Source: Gadus chalcogrammus
Lineage: Eukaryota > Chordata > Actinopteri > Gadiformes > Gadidae
Direction of reading: 5' to 3'
Assembly (NCBI RefSeq): GCF_026213295.1
Contig: NC_079419.1
Span: 24,776,111 to 24,840,110 of the forward strand
Length of the DNA: 64,000 nt
Shown: one piece after another, positions 48,240 through 61,390 of the stretch
How positions within the stretch are numbered: the first letter of the stretch is position 1
How the letters are laid out: each line of letters begins with the position of its first letter
The notes under the pieces: generated by a model
Told to the model about the DNA's origin: nothing
The model's input: the letters and a program-made list of their open reading frames with translations, nothing else
Databases searched by the model: none
Made by a program: the position numbers and the translations under genes

Positions 48240-51200
48240 ATGGTGAAGAAAAACCTTGTTTTCAAATTTTTTCCTAATTCTCCTCAATACCTCCCCCCTT
48301 GCGCAATGGTCAAATCCATGCGCATTAAATGATAAGCAAATCTAAGAACGCCGTTGGTGCAACCAACGTCGAAACGTCTAACCTTAAGCATCAGCAAACT
48401 GAAACCAATCTTTTGGGAAGGGAAATCGAAACCAGTATGTCCAAATCCAAAGCCCAATATGGGTGGGTTTACCATCAGCCGCCTGAAACCACGCTGTTCC
48501 AAAGTCATGCACTAAACCGAAAAAACGTACATGCGTTAGTGGCCTTCTATACCACAAAGGTAAAATAAAATAAAACGCGACATGCCCTGTGATGGAAAAT
48601 CCACATGTTGTATTGTTTTAATCTATGTATGAATTTAAGTTTTGTTGCTATTCTGTGTAATTTTAAATAGGGCCTAGGTTCTACTCCTTGTGGGTCATCT
48701 AAAGTGTAAAGCCATCAAGGGTTGAGTGATGCATTTTGATTGCCTGCTCTTTCTGTTATCTTTAAATCAGCTTTCAAGCAATGCTTTGATGTATGGGTTA
48801 GGTGGCACGGCCGCTACCCCCTCCAATGGCATCCAGGGCAGCTACAGTTGTAAAGATAACCATCTGCTACACAAAGGCTTTTCTTTATTGGGGGACACAC
48901 CCCCTCCTGAAAGCCAACCGAAGTGAATAAGATCTCATTGATTCAGACACTCGGTGGACTTCTCCCCAGCGTACCTTGAGTATGAAGTAACACGCAAAGA
49001 GAAGCTCCCATCTGGGGCCTCAGATTATTGTAATGTATGCCTGTTATGTTGTTTGTTGATGCATGTTGTGATGTATCTTTGTTCGTACTTTTATTACAAA
49101 TATATGACCACTAATTGTCAACAAGTATTGTGTGCTTTTTTGCATCTAAAGATCTCATCTGTCTCAGACGCAATATCTAATAGAGAAATTGTCACGACAG
49201 CCCCGTTCCAAGACCACCTCTGCTGCAAGAGCTGACATATCTGACTCCTGTTCCTCCTCCACCCTACACCCCACCTAGCACTTCCCATGATTGTTGCAGC
49301 TCGTCACTTCATGATCAAGTGAGCCAGTGCCCACAGCGACTCTGCCAAGTAATCGTGACTGTGCCTGCCTTAGGTCGTCCCGGGTGTCAAGGTGGGATCT
49401 TACCCGTCGTTGGCTAATCAGCCTTCCATACTGGCTCGCTGCAGGATGCCGTACCTGGAAGATACAATCAATCCCCACCCATATGGTGGTATAGATCGCA
49501 AAGTGGAGGGATGGAGACAGAGTCTTCAGCCCCAACTGCCCTATGCAGCCAAGTGTGTGTGCGTAATGAATACACCTCAGGGAAACTATAAAACAAAAAG
49601 TCATTTATCAGAGTTAAAATTATTAAAGTGTTGCAGCAGCAGTAGTGGCATTTGAAAGGTAAACCCACTACTTCCGAATCCAAATTGACAACTTGGCATG
49701 TAGGATCCCTTCCCAGCAGATGTAGCGCTAATCCACCTGTCATCCTTGACCAAAGAGATATGCCCCATATTTTAATAGGTGTTGTCCTACTTGTACAGTT
49801 TATCAATATTACGTTTTCTTTTTTTTATTATTATTCTCATCTTTATCATATCCATATTTATTCAATTATTCTTTCCTGTGTGAAAATAATATTAATCACT
49901 TAGTTAATAGCAACACCTTCTTTAGTCCAATTGCATTAGATTAGCATCACTCTTGTCCTATTAAAGTATCAACGTTATTGTCCTTCTAACCTCCTCATGA
50001 ACTTCGATGTTCATCATCATGAATGATAACTGTTGTCCTAGGAAGACAAAAAACAAAACTAAAACTAAAACAAATTAGCCATAATGTGAATATCCACTTT
50101 GTGTCTCCCTGTGACTCTCTCCCTCCTTCAGGAGAACACGCTCTCTCTCCCTCCTCAGTACGGGGTGCTGTTTGGTGCAAGACAACAGATAAGGGTGGAA
50201 TGTGGCTTCTCTCTCTCTCTGCGTGTCTCCCTCCCACGTTGGGTGCGGCCATAACGCCTTGAGAGCGCGCGTGCTCCGGGGGCTGGGTGTGGGAGAAACC
50301 AGTGGTAGTTCCTTTTCTCGGCCAGCAGAGGGGTTGTTCAGGTGAAACCTATGGACAGTGACTACAGAGAACTTCAAACATGGCAGACGGGGAACTACAA
50401 ATTTATCAAAGCCTGAAAACTCAACAGAGCTCTACCTGTATTCCTTGGATATGAGGTATTTTATGGCGTATGGCCACCACACGCTTTCAGTTGACACACT
50501 CTCTATTTCCTTTCTCTGTACTGTGTGTTAGTGTGTCTCTCTGTACTGCCTTAATGGTGTAGGTCGACAAATGGGGGTGAAATGTGTTCTCTCTCTTATT
50601 CTTCCTCACTCCCCTTAGGGTCAAGCAGCACCTAGGACCGTTAACAGATAAGCCTGGAATGCAACATCCTGAACTATCCATCATGGAACAAGACCTAATA
50701 ACTATCTATCACACACAAAAAGATCCTTCTGTCCCTTCATTCACAATCCCATCTTGCCGCATCCATTCCCAAATAACTTTTCACTTTATTATAAATAACT
50801 TTAATACTGCTCTCCCTTTCCAAATTTCTATATACACAAAACTACGAAGCTGACCACCGAAATTGGTACAGGCCTCGTCAGGCCGAACCAAAACACCCTC
50901 ACAGGTTCCAACTTCCATACAATTCTAGGGAGGGGAACTACAACATGAGGTGGAGTAGAGGACTTCAAATTTGGTGGACGCTCTCTCTCACACACACACC
51001 TAAACAGACCTTTCTCATTCTGTCTCCTCCAAACGCACACACAGAAACATCACCTCTTGCGTACACGCGCACAGAGACGCACACAGCCTTTCTCACTCTG
51101 TCTCCTCTAAACGCACACACAGAGACATATCAACAGACCTCTTGCGTACACGCGCACACACAGAATCGCTCACAGCCTTTCTCTCTCTCTTTCTGACACA

Positions 51201-51850
51201 CATGCACAGGGAGTCTGGACAGAGATAGATGCCCAGCCGCTCACACCTTACTAGTGAGGGGCAACAGGTGTCTACTATTCCCGTCCGCTGTGGTCAATGC
51301 AATTATCCGTCTGCTACCGCACTCACAATCATCAGACACGGCAAAATAGCGTTGAGCATAACAAAGCAAGCAAGCGTTGCACACATAGCCGGGTTATCAT
51401 TGATTTATTTCTTTCTATATTTAGCCGGCCCACAAATACGCTCGCTCTCTTTCTTTCTCTCTCTCTGGGCCTCTTACACACACACACAGCCACTCTGTCT
51501 CTCTCTCTCTCGCGCATACACACACTGTCTCTCTGGTCATGAAGGTGGGGGTGAGAGGTCTCTGCTATCCCTAGTCTGCGTCAGTTCAGGTGTCTGTCCG
51601 TCAGTCCCTGCATATGCAATGAATATATGGCCAAGAAATCGTTGAGCTTCTTCGGGCACCTCAGATTCACTTATCAAGGGCGGCGAGCCTTAGGCCTCGA
51701 GGGTGTTCTTTCACCACGCAACGAGCCTAGTTTATCTTATTCTCTCTGTGTGTCACTCATGCCCCAGGCATACCGTTTCCTCTGCAAAGGGACTCTAACC
51801 CTGATAAAGGACTCTAACCTTCTTACCACATAGAACTATTTAATACACAA
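48240..51850. other. ERV interior without recognisable genes
   Basis: No intact gag, pol or env could be read. Short CT- and AC-rich runs become dense after 50100, with repeated acacgcgcacaca and ctttctcactctgtctcc blocks (51010-51190). Confidence 0.45.
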
Positions 51851-51854
51851 ACGC

Positions 51855-52040
51855 CGGTGGGGACCCTAACCCTCTTTAAAACGCAGGTGGGGACCCTAAC
51901 GCTCTTTAAAACGCAGGTGGGGACCCTAACCCTCTTTAAAACGCCGGTGGGGACCCTAACCCTCTTTAAAACGCAGGTGGGGACCCTAACCCTCTTTAAA
52001 ACGCCGGTGGGGACCCTAACCCTCTTTAAAACGCCGGTGG
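51855..52040 (+). repeat. 30-bp minisatellite, six copies
   Basis: Unit ggtggggaccctaaccctct followed by ttaaaacgc(c/a), starting at 51855 every 30 bp to 52034, then a partial. Because 30 is divisible by three it stays open in both strands (ten-residue repeats GTLTLFKT.. or VLKRVRVPT.). A block ctcgaggg..ttctttcacca..caacgagcc occurs on both sides (51697-51728 and 52113-52145). Confidence 0.93.
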
Positions 52041-52523
52041 GTTTATTACACATCCATTACTTGGCCATCGGTAGTCTTGTATCACTATGCCCGATTCTTA
52101 TAGGCCCTATGGTCTCGAGGGTATTCTTTCACCATGCAACGAGCCGATATTCGATGTGTCACGCGTTCAGGGTCAATCGGGTTTAGGGGAAATGCTGGGA
52201 TGCAGTCCTATTCGTCCCCACGAGCAGAAGCGGATCTTCCATTAGGCAAACCTAGGCAAGTGCCTAGGGCCCCAACCAAATCTGTCTTTATTAGGGGCCC
52301 CCAAATCTGACCCCCCCAGCCATTACTTATGTAAAGTAAAAAAAACCAAAACATTTCTAGTAGAAAAAAATAACAAAAATATCAACATAACGCCGAACTA
52401 ATGCCTAAATGATAATTTTCCAGCACACATGCCCCCCTCCATTGTGAATTGGACTAGTCCAGAATATGATTACGTAGTAACGCGCGCAGCGCGAAATAAC
52501 GTACTTCAAACCAAAGCAGAGGG

Positions 52524-52780
52524 ATGCGACTCGGTGAATTGAAGCGGCGGAATTATGATAGTGGTTGTGCTAAACGAAAACAAAAAGCTGAGAAGAAAAG
52601 AATTGCAGATACACTGCCGAAATTGACTTCATTTTTTACACCTGCTGCTGCCACAGCAGCCGCTGCTGAACTTGCGACAGGCTCTGCTGTTGGGGTTCTA
52701 TACTGCTGCTCACCACTTTTCTCTGATATGAAGACTTTTGAGAAGACGACAACAGTAGGACTTTGTGTTTACAAATGCTT
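52524..52780 (+). pseudogene. hAT transposase N-terminal fragment
   Basis: Starts MRLGELKRRNYDSGCAKRKQ, with KKRIADTLPKLTSFFTP, the lysine-rich start typical of ZMYM/DUF4371-type hAT transposases. It runs into the AC microsatellite at 52787; the catalytic part is deleted. Confidence 0.65.
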
Positions 52781-52785
52781 TCTGT

Positions 52786-52886
<101 letters not shown>

Positions 52887-52940
52887 CTTTGCCACTCACT
52901 CAGTCACTCACTCACATACTCTCTCTCTCACTCACACACA

Positions 52941-52942
<2 letters not shown>

Positions 52943-52985
<43 letters not shown>
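52943..52985 (+). repeat. (AC)n microsatellite
   Basis: Second AC tract, about 21 units. Confidence 0.97.
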
Positions 52986-52987
<2 letters not shown>

Positions 52988-53072
52988 TTTTACTCACATG
53001 AAATGGTGAAGGCAACAGGGAAAATGGACATTTGAAGATGGAGAACTTAACCACTTGCACACCTAAACACCC

Positions 53073-53082
<10 letters not shown>

Positions 53083-53163
<81 letters not shown>

Positions 53164-53172
53164 TCTCTCTCC
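53083..53172 (+). repeat. (CT)n microsatellite
   Basis: About 45 CT units with one GT interruption, preceded by a C homopolymer. Confidence 0.97.
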
Positions 53173-53377
53173 TGTCAATCACTCACTCACACTGAACCAC
53201 TGCTTTGCCTGTCTCTCACTCACACACACAGCCACTGTTATTCCTGTCCACACACAAAATCTTTTCATTGGTCCTGTTTAAATGTAAATGGTGGTTTTCA
53301 TAGACTCATATCCATTTTGTATTTTAGTTCTGTTAAGTGCAAGATCATTTTGTATCTCTGGCAGAGAATGGAAATTC

Positions 53378-53380
<3 letters not shown>

Positions 53381-53422
<42 letters not shown>
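53381..53422 (+). repeat. (CT)n microsatellite
   Basis: About 20 CT units. Confidence 0.97.
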
Positions 53423-53425
<3 letters not shown>

Positions 53426-53845
53426 TGAGTAATAAACATGTAATTTTGGCAAAGGCTGGAGAAATCTGAAACTGATTTTACTGTGGAGAGTTGAGTGGCA
53501 GTGCACTATGGGTTTATTGCGATTCTAAGAGTATTGGGATGGTTATTTGTTTTGTTTACGTGTTTCAAAAATGAGGGCCCCATGTCTATATTTTGCCTAG
53601 GGCCCCAAAATGGCTAGATCCGCCCCTGCCCACGAGATATCCCGTGGCGAACCGCTCTCAAAGTCTCACCTCCTAATGTGGTTCCTATATAACTATGCAG
53701 AGTTTGGATTTTATCAACAGGTTCTGCCTACCTTTTGTTGGGCGCACGCGAGGTGAGACTGCAGGAATCGGTCCGGTGCTCCGGGGTCCCGAGGTCGTGC
53801 CGCTCTCCGTCTCTCGTTTCCCAGTTGCGGTTCAATTCAGAAAAA

Positions 53846-53863
53846 ATCACGTCGGGGTCGCCA
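53846..53863 (-). other. ERV primer-binding site
   Basis: Minus strand reads TGGCGACCCCGACGTGA three bases after the LTR. The first eight bases match the complement of a tRNA-Arg 3' end as I recall it; the tRNA assignment is tentative. Confidence 0.6.
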
Positions 53864-53866
53864 ATT

Positions 53867-54533
53867 TGAGGGGAAAAACGGTCCGTCTAGTTACTGGACC
53901 AGATAAAATTAGACGGAGAGGTAATAAAGTCTGTTGGCACGAGGACCTTGGATTTATTAAGTAAAGTGGCAACGGTTATACAGAGTCATAAAGCGTGAGA
54001 AATCGAATATGTTTAAGTCCCTAATCAGCGCTGATGGTTCGTCCAGAGCTTCGCCTCCGTGGAAGGTCTGCTTCAGAAGAAGGTCCAGAGTCCCTGTGTG
54101 ATACAGTTTTATGCTGTATCCTCCTCTCGATGAGGTGTGTGCGTTTGAGGTGTGTGTGGTTCTGTGTGTTTTTGCTTGGCCTTGGCTCCCAGGCCCTGGG
54201 AGAGCTTCGAAATGTCTCCTGTGTGATAAATTAAAACGGGGGAGTGCCCCCACGTAATGTCTCCTGTGTGATAATTTAATGTGGCTCTCCCGTTCTTGAG
54301 GATGACTGGTGCATTGTCTGAGTGTCTACCATTTGCCTGCTTGGGAAATGGGGCCTTGGCTCTGGCCTTGACCTGACTATATTATCATGTTTGTGTTATG
54401 TGTTAAAAGTTTAGAGCAAGAGTTGACTATATTGTAATGTGACTGCCATGTGATGTGCTCATCAGGCTAGGGTAGGAGTTAGCTATATTTGTAATGTACA
54501 TGTGATGTACTCAGCAGGTTATTTTTCCCAACA
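53867..54533 (-). repeat. ERV 5' LTR
   Basis: Partner LTR with a short gtgtgcg-type length difference near 54140. Confidence 0.9.
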
Positions 54534-54537
54534 TCAG

Positions 54538-55160
54538 TAACAATTGTTTTAAGAAAAGACTGATGCCATTTAAAATGCATCATGCTCTGAATCTGTCACC
54601 CTTTCCACACAATTTCCACCATATTAAACAGAACGGTCAGAGTAACAAACTAGTAAAAGAACGAGAACATTATTCTAGATTCAACCTGATCTATAGGCAT
54701 GGTGCCTAGCAAGGAAAGTCGCATAGCAGCACCAACGTGAACTTGACACTAGTCGTGGCGTTTGGTTGCCCTATCAAGATTTTTCACATCAAGGGAAACC
54801 ATGAACAGCCCACGCTGGAGATTTGCCATTATTCATTAGCAAACAGGGCCAGCAATACAGTCGATTGCCAGTTAGCCATGAGTACCTAGCAAACCATGTA
54901 GCACCCACAACACTGACGTCGCCATTACTATTGGTGATCTCGATTTTGCGAAGTGGTATACCTTTTTCTTTGGTCGCTAACTTAGCACTTTAACTCAAAG
55001 AATGGAATGCTTTGTGTAATTAAACATGAACAATGCCCTCTGTTTCCAATTTTTCATTGTACACTTTATTCGCAAATGTTAGAATTTCGTTATCCTTCAG
55101 ATGATTTCACCTGCTTTGCGTCTCATGAGCGGCAATGCAGGCAGAGCGGGTTTGTTATCC
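54538..55160. other. interval without recognised gene
   Basis: Unassigned AT-rich sequence; it is the right flank of the ERV and continuous with 46312. Confidence 0.4.
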
Positions 55161-55162
55161 AA

Positions 55163-55953
55163 AGCGTTGCCAGATTGGGCAAATATCCCGCCCAATGATA
55201 ATTTTCCCAGCCTAAAGGCTCGATTCCACCGGAGGCTTACGCGCCGCGGCACGGCTGCGCCGCGGTCACCGCTGCTGATCGCTTCCACTCTAATCAATGA
55301 GACCATTACCACCGGGCGCGCCGCAGAACGTTTCAGCAGCGTCCCAGGAGCGGCGTGCCGCGCCGTGGCCCTATCTTTCCGTCACACTTCTATTTTTGCC
55401 GCGAGCCGCTGCTAAACCGCGTCAATTTCAACAGAGCAGATCGAGCAGGGCAGGAAGCGAAAAAGTAAAAGCCAGAGAGCATCCGGTCAATTTTCAAAAT
55501 AAAACACTATACTCAGCTCATGTAACTTCACATCAACATTACGTCATGACCGGTGGCACCAGGTCAGCAGTCAATCAATCAAAAGGTCTCAGAGGGTCGG
55601 CAACATGGACCACGAGAGACTCATTGTCGAAGTTCAGCAACATGAAGTCATTTATGTACCAAATCATCCTTTTTATAAGGAAAATGTCAGAAAGGACAAA
55701 GCGTGGCATTTAATTGCAATAGTTTTGGGAGTGGAAGGTGAGTACATTAGGTTTAGGATTATCGCGTGATCTCGCGTGAATACGGCTGGCTCGCAAGGCA
55801 GCGCTACGCTGCCGTTACGCGCCCGGTAGGAATGGACACAGGGCAGAGGACGCAGCCGTTCCGCGGCGCGTACGCGTCCGGTGGAATCCCGGTGTAACGT
55901 GGTTAAAAGTAGCCCAATTGGGTGGGAAATCTGCCCAATCTGGCAATACTGCT
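55163..55953. mobile_element. TIR element with TTGCCAGATTGGGC ends
   Basis: TTGCCAGATTGGGC at 55167 is mirrored by GCCCAATCTGGCAA at 55933-55946. It contains the MITE 55217-55894. Termini match those at 4495 and 5568. Confidence 0.6.
55217..55894. mobile_element. MITE with CG-rich long TIRs
   Basis: GGCTCGATTCCACCGGAGGC and further tacgcgccgcgg...cggctgcg at the left are mirrored by cgcagccgttccgcggcgcg and gtccggtggaatcccggtg at the right (about 45 bp, imperfect). Confidence 0.7.
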
Positions 55954-56350
55954 CACCAGCCAGGGATCCTGCTTATTGGTTCATAGCGCAGCGTGACTAG
56001 ATTTCTGCGCGAATCAGACGCTGTAAGGTCACACCCACTCAGAGGAGGACTTTCCTCCTCTCTCCCAATGAAACCCATGTTATTCCCCAGCCGCCAGTAC
56101 TTTTGGGGAAATGAATGGGAGTCAACGGAGGCTGAGGGAGGACCTTCCTCCCTGAAGTAATTGTCAAAAGGCGATAGGGGGTGCTAATGTCCCTTTACCC
56201 AGGGAAACGAACATTATATATTCAAAGGCATTAAAGTAGTCATATTTAACAGCATTAATACATTACAGTAGTCTGGGCAATCTAATTTTTTTTATTCTCA
56301 ACAATGTTAAGGAGGATCTTCCTCCCTCTCCTCAATGAAGAAGCCTCCAC

Positions 56351-56374
56351 AGACAGACAGACAGACAGACAGAT
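56351..56374 (+). repeat. (CAGA)n microsatellite
   Basis: Six units of caga/gaca in tandem. Confidence 0.9.
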
Positions 56375-56499
56375 TTATAGATATAGATAGCACTATTGTC
56401 CTCAATTTTCTGTAATCCAACCGTTATAGTCGCGCAATCTTTATTTTCAAAGTAGGTTAACAATCTAAGAACTTCTTAAGTCAGAAAACAAAGAAGTTC

Positions 56500-56720
56500 A
56501 TAAGATAATTGCCAATTCTGAAGAAAAAAAATGGTGAATAGCGTTTAGGAAGATTCTTAGGAACGTCTTATATTTTTTCTTAGGATTTTTTTTAAGTTTT
56601 ATTTAAGAAAATGTTTTTGAATCCGCCCTCAGGCCTTTAGAGATAAACAACTTGAATAAGTCTAAACGTATGAGTCTTTGTAGCGCGCTAAGAGTGCGTT
56701 ATCGGGAAACCGCCCTGAGC
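56500..56720. mobile_element. partial copy of the 17236-18257 MITE family
   Basis: Ends taagtctaaacgtatgagtc ... gttatcgggaaaccgccctg, matching the right end of the earlier element (agtctaaacgtaggagtct). The left end is missing. Confidence 0.6.
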
Positions 56721-57046
56721 TGTAGTGACCACGATTTTCCAGATTGGCTTGTATTGGCTTAGACGTAGTGAAAAACATTGCCTTCTGCCGCACTTCCTGA
56801 AGATGCTATTTGGTACTGGTCTTCTTGTGCTAATGATAATGCGTCATAAAGCCTACCATTTGCCCATGCCAAATATATTTCCCATTACATGGATTCCCAC
56901 AGGACATTGTCTGAGGTTGAGGTCCACATTGCAGCCCACACTCCTGTAAAGTATTTGGCCGACACATTGGGGCTTCGGTAAGGCTCGCACAGGGGAAGAT
57001 GGGTTGAGGCAAATTATGAGGTACCAGAGTTCTCATTGATCAATGT

Positions 57047-57088
57047 TGCATATGCATGGTTTATCTGTCTATAAACCATGCATATGCA
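57047..57088. repeat. perfect 18-bp hairpin, 6-nt loop
   Basis: TGCATATGCATGGTTTAT, loop ctgtct, ATAAACCATGCATATGCA. No U tract follows, and no gene adjoins. Confidence 0.9.
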
Positions 57089-57959
57089 GTTTTCCACCAA
57101 ACCTGGTATTTATCAATTTGCTCTTGGCTTAATGTGCGTAGATCAGGAGTATGTTGACAGTGACACAGAGGCTCTGACCATGCGTATGCAAATAAGCGGG
57201 AGAGCAATGGAATTAAATAATATAGTAGTGGCAAACATAACCAGTTAATGCAATTGATTGATGATTGCCAATTGATGTTACCTGCACATGAAATTGTGTG
57301 AAACCTCATCTAGGATGGAATGGTTCAGTAGATGGTATGTTGTAGGGTGGCAAGAACCATGAACCAGGACCAACTAAACTATATTAATATCCCCGTTACC
57401 AGTACCGGCTCGTGTGTGAGCAATAGAGGGAAACTGTGTTGACCATTGTCCCTGCTCCCTTTCCTACAGCTACTCCCGGATTCCGCTGGAATTCTGTACA
57501 GTCCCGGGGAAGTATTTAGTCTTCTTTGCCGGTTTATGACATCTGGCAATAGGGAAATGGGTCCGAGACCTCCTCTTAAACGAAGCTGACAGGAGGCTAA
57601 ACGGAAGAGGCTTAGTGGCCTTAAGGCGGGCGATCTCGAGGCGAGACCGTCCTTCTGTCCCTGCTGAAGGAGTTGCGTCTCAGCCTCTTGATAAGGGGTA
57701 GCCATCGATGTTGATCCTAGGATGTGATGTGTAGCCCCATGAATCAGTTGCTATAGTTTCCAGGTGAGGGATTGTCTGTTGCTTCTTTGGTGCTTCCCAG
57801 GATCTGGTTCTTAGGAAGGCGACCTCAACCTGACACTGTCATCTTCGGTTCTGGGGTCGCAGAACAAGCGGATATCCGGGTGACTACTGAAAGCATTAAG
57901 CTCTGGGCAGCAGTAGCATTGAGGGAGGGAGATTTGCTGAACCCTTAGTAATTCGGTTA

Positions 57960-58345
57960 CCAAGGGTAACCGAAGTCTCAATTTGAGGAGATTATCCTGA
58001 ATAGTATCAAAAGGAGATTGCAGTTATTCTATGGCACTTGCTAAGGATGAGGCAGAGCAATACAAAACGGTGTCATCTGCATAAAAATGACACTTTGCTT
58101 TTCTGATATTTTGACACAAGCCATTCACATAAATAGTAAATTAAATGGGACTTACTTTTGCATAAGTAAGGAGTTTGAGAACACACAATCAACCTGAACA
58201 CTTTGTGTTCGGCCCCTCAAGTAGTTGGCAAACCATTTTACAGCTTTTAAAGTCAATCCAATATCCACCAACCTCAGACAGGACAGAGTGGTCAACCGTT
58301 TCAAATTCCCTTGACAGATGGCAAGAATGGCACTGCACAATATTC
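57960..58345 (-). pseudogene. LINE reverse transcriptase fragment
   Basis: Minus-strand reading: GLTLKAVKWFANYLRGRTQ and SVQVDCVFSNSLLMQK, then after a deletion of the GVPQGS block, YVNGLCQNIRKAKCHFYADD with the catalytic YADD near 58090. The peptide then decays. Confidence 0.8.
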
Positions 58346-58923
58346 TTTAGAATCAATAGCACTTATGAAATCATTTAACACTTTCATAGTGGCAGTGACT
58401 GTGCTGTGTAAGATTTCTGCTTACACGCGGAAGATTTCTGCTTATAATACGCAGATTACATTTATAACCTTGTATCTCTCACACCAGCAATAATGCAGTG
58501 GTCGCTCAAATCATTTGCAAAAGAGTGTAGACTACAAATCAAGGCGTGTAGACCTTTAGGGTGAATGTCTGGAATGTCCTTGGCCCATCCATAACCTCTG
58601 CTGTATTTGAAGCACCAGTTGGTGGGGTTGGCCATACGGCCGGTTGAGGGCAGCCAGGGTGTCTGTGCAGGCATAACTTGAGTTGCTTGTACAAGTCTAT
58701 GTTAAGGAGGTGTGCGCATCAAAAGGGAAATCTAGCATTAGAGGATTTGGTGGGGGCTGCAGGCTGCAGAAGAAGGGAGTATGATATCAGCCAACGCACC
58801 AACTTTATGGTGGTTTCCAGGTCCTCTCCCACCTCAGGTTTTTGGCTAATGGCACGTTTCAGTGAAAATTAAGAGTTTTCCCAGCCCTCGACCAGCTAAT
58901 TTTGGCCTGCACTCCATGATAAT

Positions 58924-59289
58924 TAGGGGTGGGAATCTCTTGGCAACTCACGATTCGATTCCGATTATGAGGTCAACGATTCGATCAAAACACATTTTTC
59001 TTATGTACATTTCCATGCGTGATCTTTAAAAACATACATCCTGGCTTTGAGTTCGCGTGCATGCTATGTGTAGGCTGAATCGCAATCGTGTAAAGACAAA
59101 TCAGATTGGCCAATACACACTGAAGATAAATTAAATAGTTTTAAAATTACTAAAATAATCCCTCTGGCGAACTGAATGTTGCAGCAGGCAAACAAATTAA
59201 TTCAGATTATTAATTTATCTGCATCGAGACGGAATCGTTCTAGAGAGAATCGCGATGCATCGGAAAATCGATTATTTTTCCCACCCCTA
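58924..59289. mobile_element. hAT MITE with TAGGGGTGGGAA termini
   Basis: TAGGGGTGGGAATC at 58924 and TTTCCCACCCCTA ending at 59289, flanked by the perfect 8-bp duplication ATGATAAT (58916-58923, 59290-59297). Confidence 0.92.
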
Positions 59290-59855
59290 ATGATAATATC
59301 ATGACTTCATGCACACAGTACATTCAATCTGTTTCCTTGAATCGCTGCCCAATAGACCGATATAAAGAGGAACCTCCATGGCAAAATTTCCCAACAACAT
59401 AGGAGCGACAGACAATCATCATCCGACAATGAATTTAAATCAGTAAACAAAGAGAATTGACTGGCCAATGATACTGTCCAGGCAAATCTCTAGAGACCTT
59501 GGTCAACCTCACAATGGTCTGTGTTCGCTAAAGTATTTAGCAAACGCGTACTTTTATCCTCTGATAGACTACTATGCGGGGCAGAGGGACACTATGCAAA
59601 CTCTGAATCCTTTAGTGTAGAAGGGAGACCGGAGGCCTGTTTCAGGTAGCTGGTTTAACATACTCTGAGTTTAATCCTGCGCTCTGAGTTGGTTGACTCA
59701 GAGTTCAGGGTTGAAAAGCAACTCTGGGTTTTCGGTTTCAGAACAGGTGATCAGCGTTGGGTTAATCAACTCTGAGTATGTTCACTCTGGGTTGAGGGCG
59801 TGCCTGTTGACTATCAAGAGCCATCATCAATGGATCTCTGATAACATGATCAAAC

Positions 59856-60093
59856 ATGGACCAAAAGCGTAGATCCACTTACTTTTCCCCCACGGAATTG
59901 GAAATTCTAATGAACGTGTATGCCGAGCAGTTACCCATTTTAACAAAAAAAAGCAATACCGCCGCGGCAGCGAGAGCGCGAGAGAGAGCTTGGCAGGAAA
60001 TAGTTGAACAAGTCAATGCGTGAGTCAAATAAATTAGTAAAATAAAATAAAATAAGAGGAAAGTTTAATATCTTCCACTTATTCAATATGTAA

Positions 60094-60185
<92 letters not shown>

Positions 60186-60929
60186 AATTTACGCAACCCC
60201 GAGTTGCCCCCAAGGACTTGGCAGCAAATGAAGTACAAAAATATAGTTTAAACAGGTAAACTAATGTTTAATTGAAATCAAATCAATTGTGCTGTTTTGC
60301 CTGCTCTACCTAATTTAACAGCTATGTTCAACATGTATTATATGTGTATACTATATTTAAGCAGTAAATGTAAGTAGTAGGCCTACATTTCCTAGCCACC
60401 CCAACACTGCCAATATTTAATAGGATTTAGATATATTAGAAGGCTACACCTAGGCAAAATAAATTTATAAACATATATGTGTCTTCAAAATAGCGCTTAC
60501 TGAATATTAGGGTAACATTTTCCTCCATGTTAGCAAATCGAAAAAATGCAGAGGCCCGGCAGACTGGAGGGAGTCCACCACCTGCAGCCCTCACATAGGC
60601 TGAGGAGATGGCCCTCAGCCAACAGAGTATGCGTCCTGTGGCTGAGGGCATCCCTGGGGGGAGCTCCTCTGATCCCCCCCACCCCCCAGGATAGAAGTGC
60701 CTTTACAGTATAAGAGGTTGGTTATTCAAAATAATTAAATATGTACACGCAACCCAGCGCGTTGCATATTAGATGGGGCAATATTCTGGCTCAAGTAATA
60801 ATTGCACTGTCTAATCATCTTCTTCCAGTTACTGATGGCGTCATCGCCCTACTTGAACCAGATGCCCTCACCAACCTCCATGCAATTGTAACAATTCAAA
60901 AGATCCAAATTTTGGAACATAAGTTATAG
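59856..60929 (+). pseudogene. Harbinger Myb/SANT-like DNA-binding gene
   Basis: Exon 59856-60019 starts MDQKRRSTYFSPTELEILM and contains RARERAWQEIVEQVN, a Myb/SANT-like domain. Further exons are visible at about 60194-60253 (TWQQMKYKNIV, then an in-frame TAA), 60534-60670 (NRKNAEARQTGGSPPPAALT then TAG) and 60829-60929 (TDGVIALLEPDALTN, stop). The acceptor before the second exon appears lost beside a GT microsatellite. This protein normally helps the transposase bind DNA and enter the nucleus. Confidence 0.75.
60097..60184 (+). repeat. (GT)n microsatellite
   Basis: About 44 GT units in the first intron of the Harbinger Myb-like gene. Confidence 0.97.
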
Positions 60930-61390
60930 GTGGGTGAGGTGCAAACTGGGATAGGCTACTGTTCCCTGCTATAAAAACATACCCAATATAAATGACTTTT
61001 TTTTTTGTGCTTTCAGGAAATAAAAAAATCCTCATAATTAGTAGATTGTCTTTATTAGAACACGGGCTGTGGTGGGACAAGTTATTTTGTTGAACAGTTT
61101 ACTCAAAGGGTTTTACTTCAGTGAACAATGCAGACGATTATGCTGAGCATGTGCATGTAGAGAAGAACAGCATCTGGTTAAAAGCAGTACCAGGGTCTTT
61201 TCTGCCTTGCATTCTTAAAATGAGTTTCTTGACTTGCAGCAGTTATAGGTCCGTGGTTAGTCAGCTACTCTGATCATGGGAAAGCCACAACGTTGAAGTG
61301 ACTGTAGTACAGAGCGGGTGGGATGCACGGGGCGGATCATTCTGCACATGCGTTAATTGCGATAAAAAATAAATAAATAAACTTAAAGCA

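Noticed and set aside
51863..52040. Interstitial telomere repeats
   Set aside because: ccctaaccct occurs once per 30-bp unit with unrelated spacers; no tandem TTAGGG array.
51823..52186. Open frames with ten-residue repeats on both strands
   Set aside because: A 30-bp minisatellite keeps all frames of matching phase open; no start context or domain.
57379..57705. 108-codon minus-strand ORF
   Set aside because: No domain, splice context or similarity recognised; likely chance.
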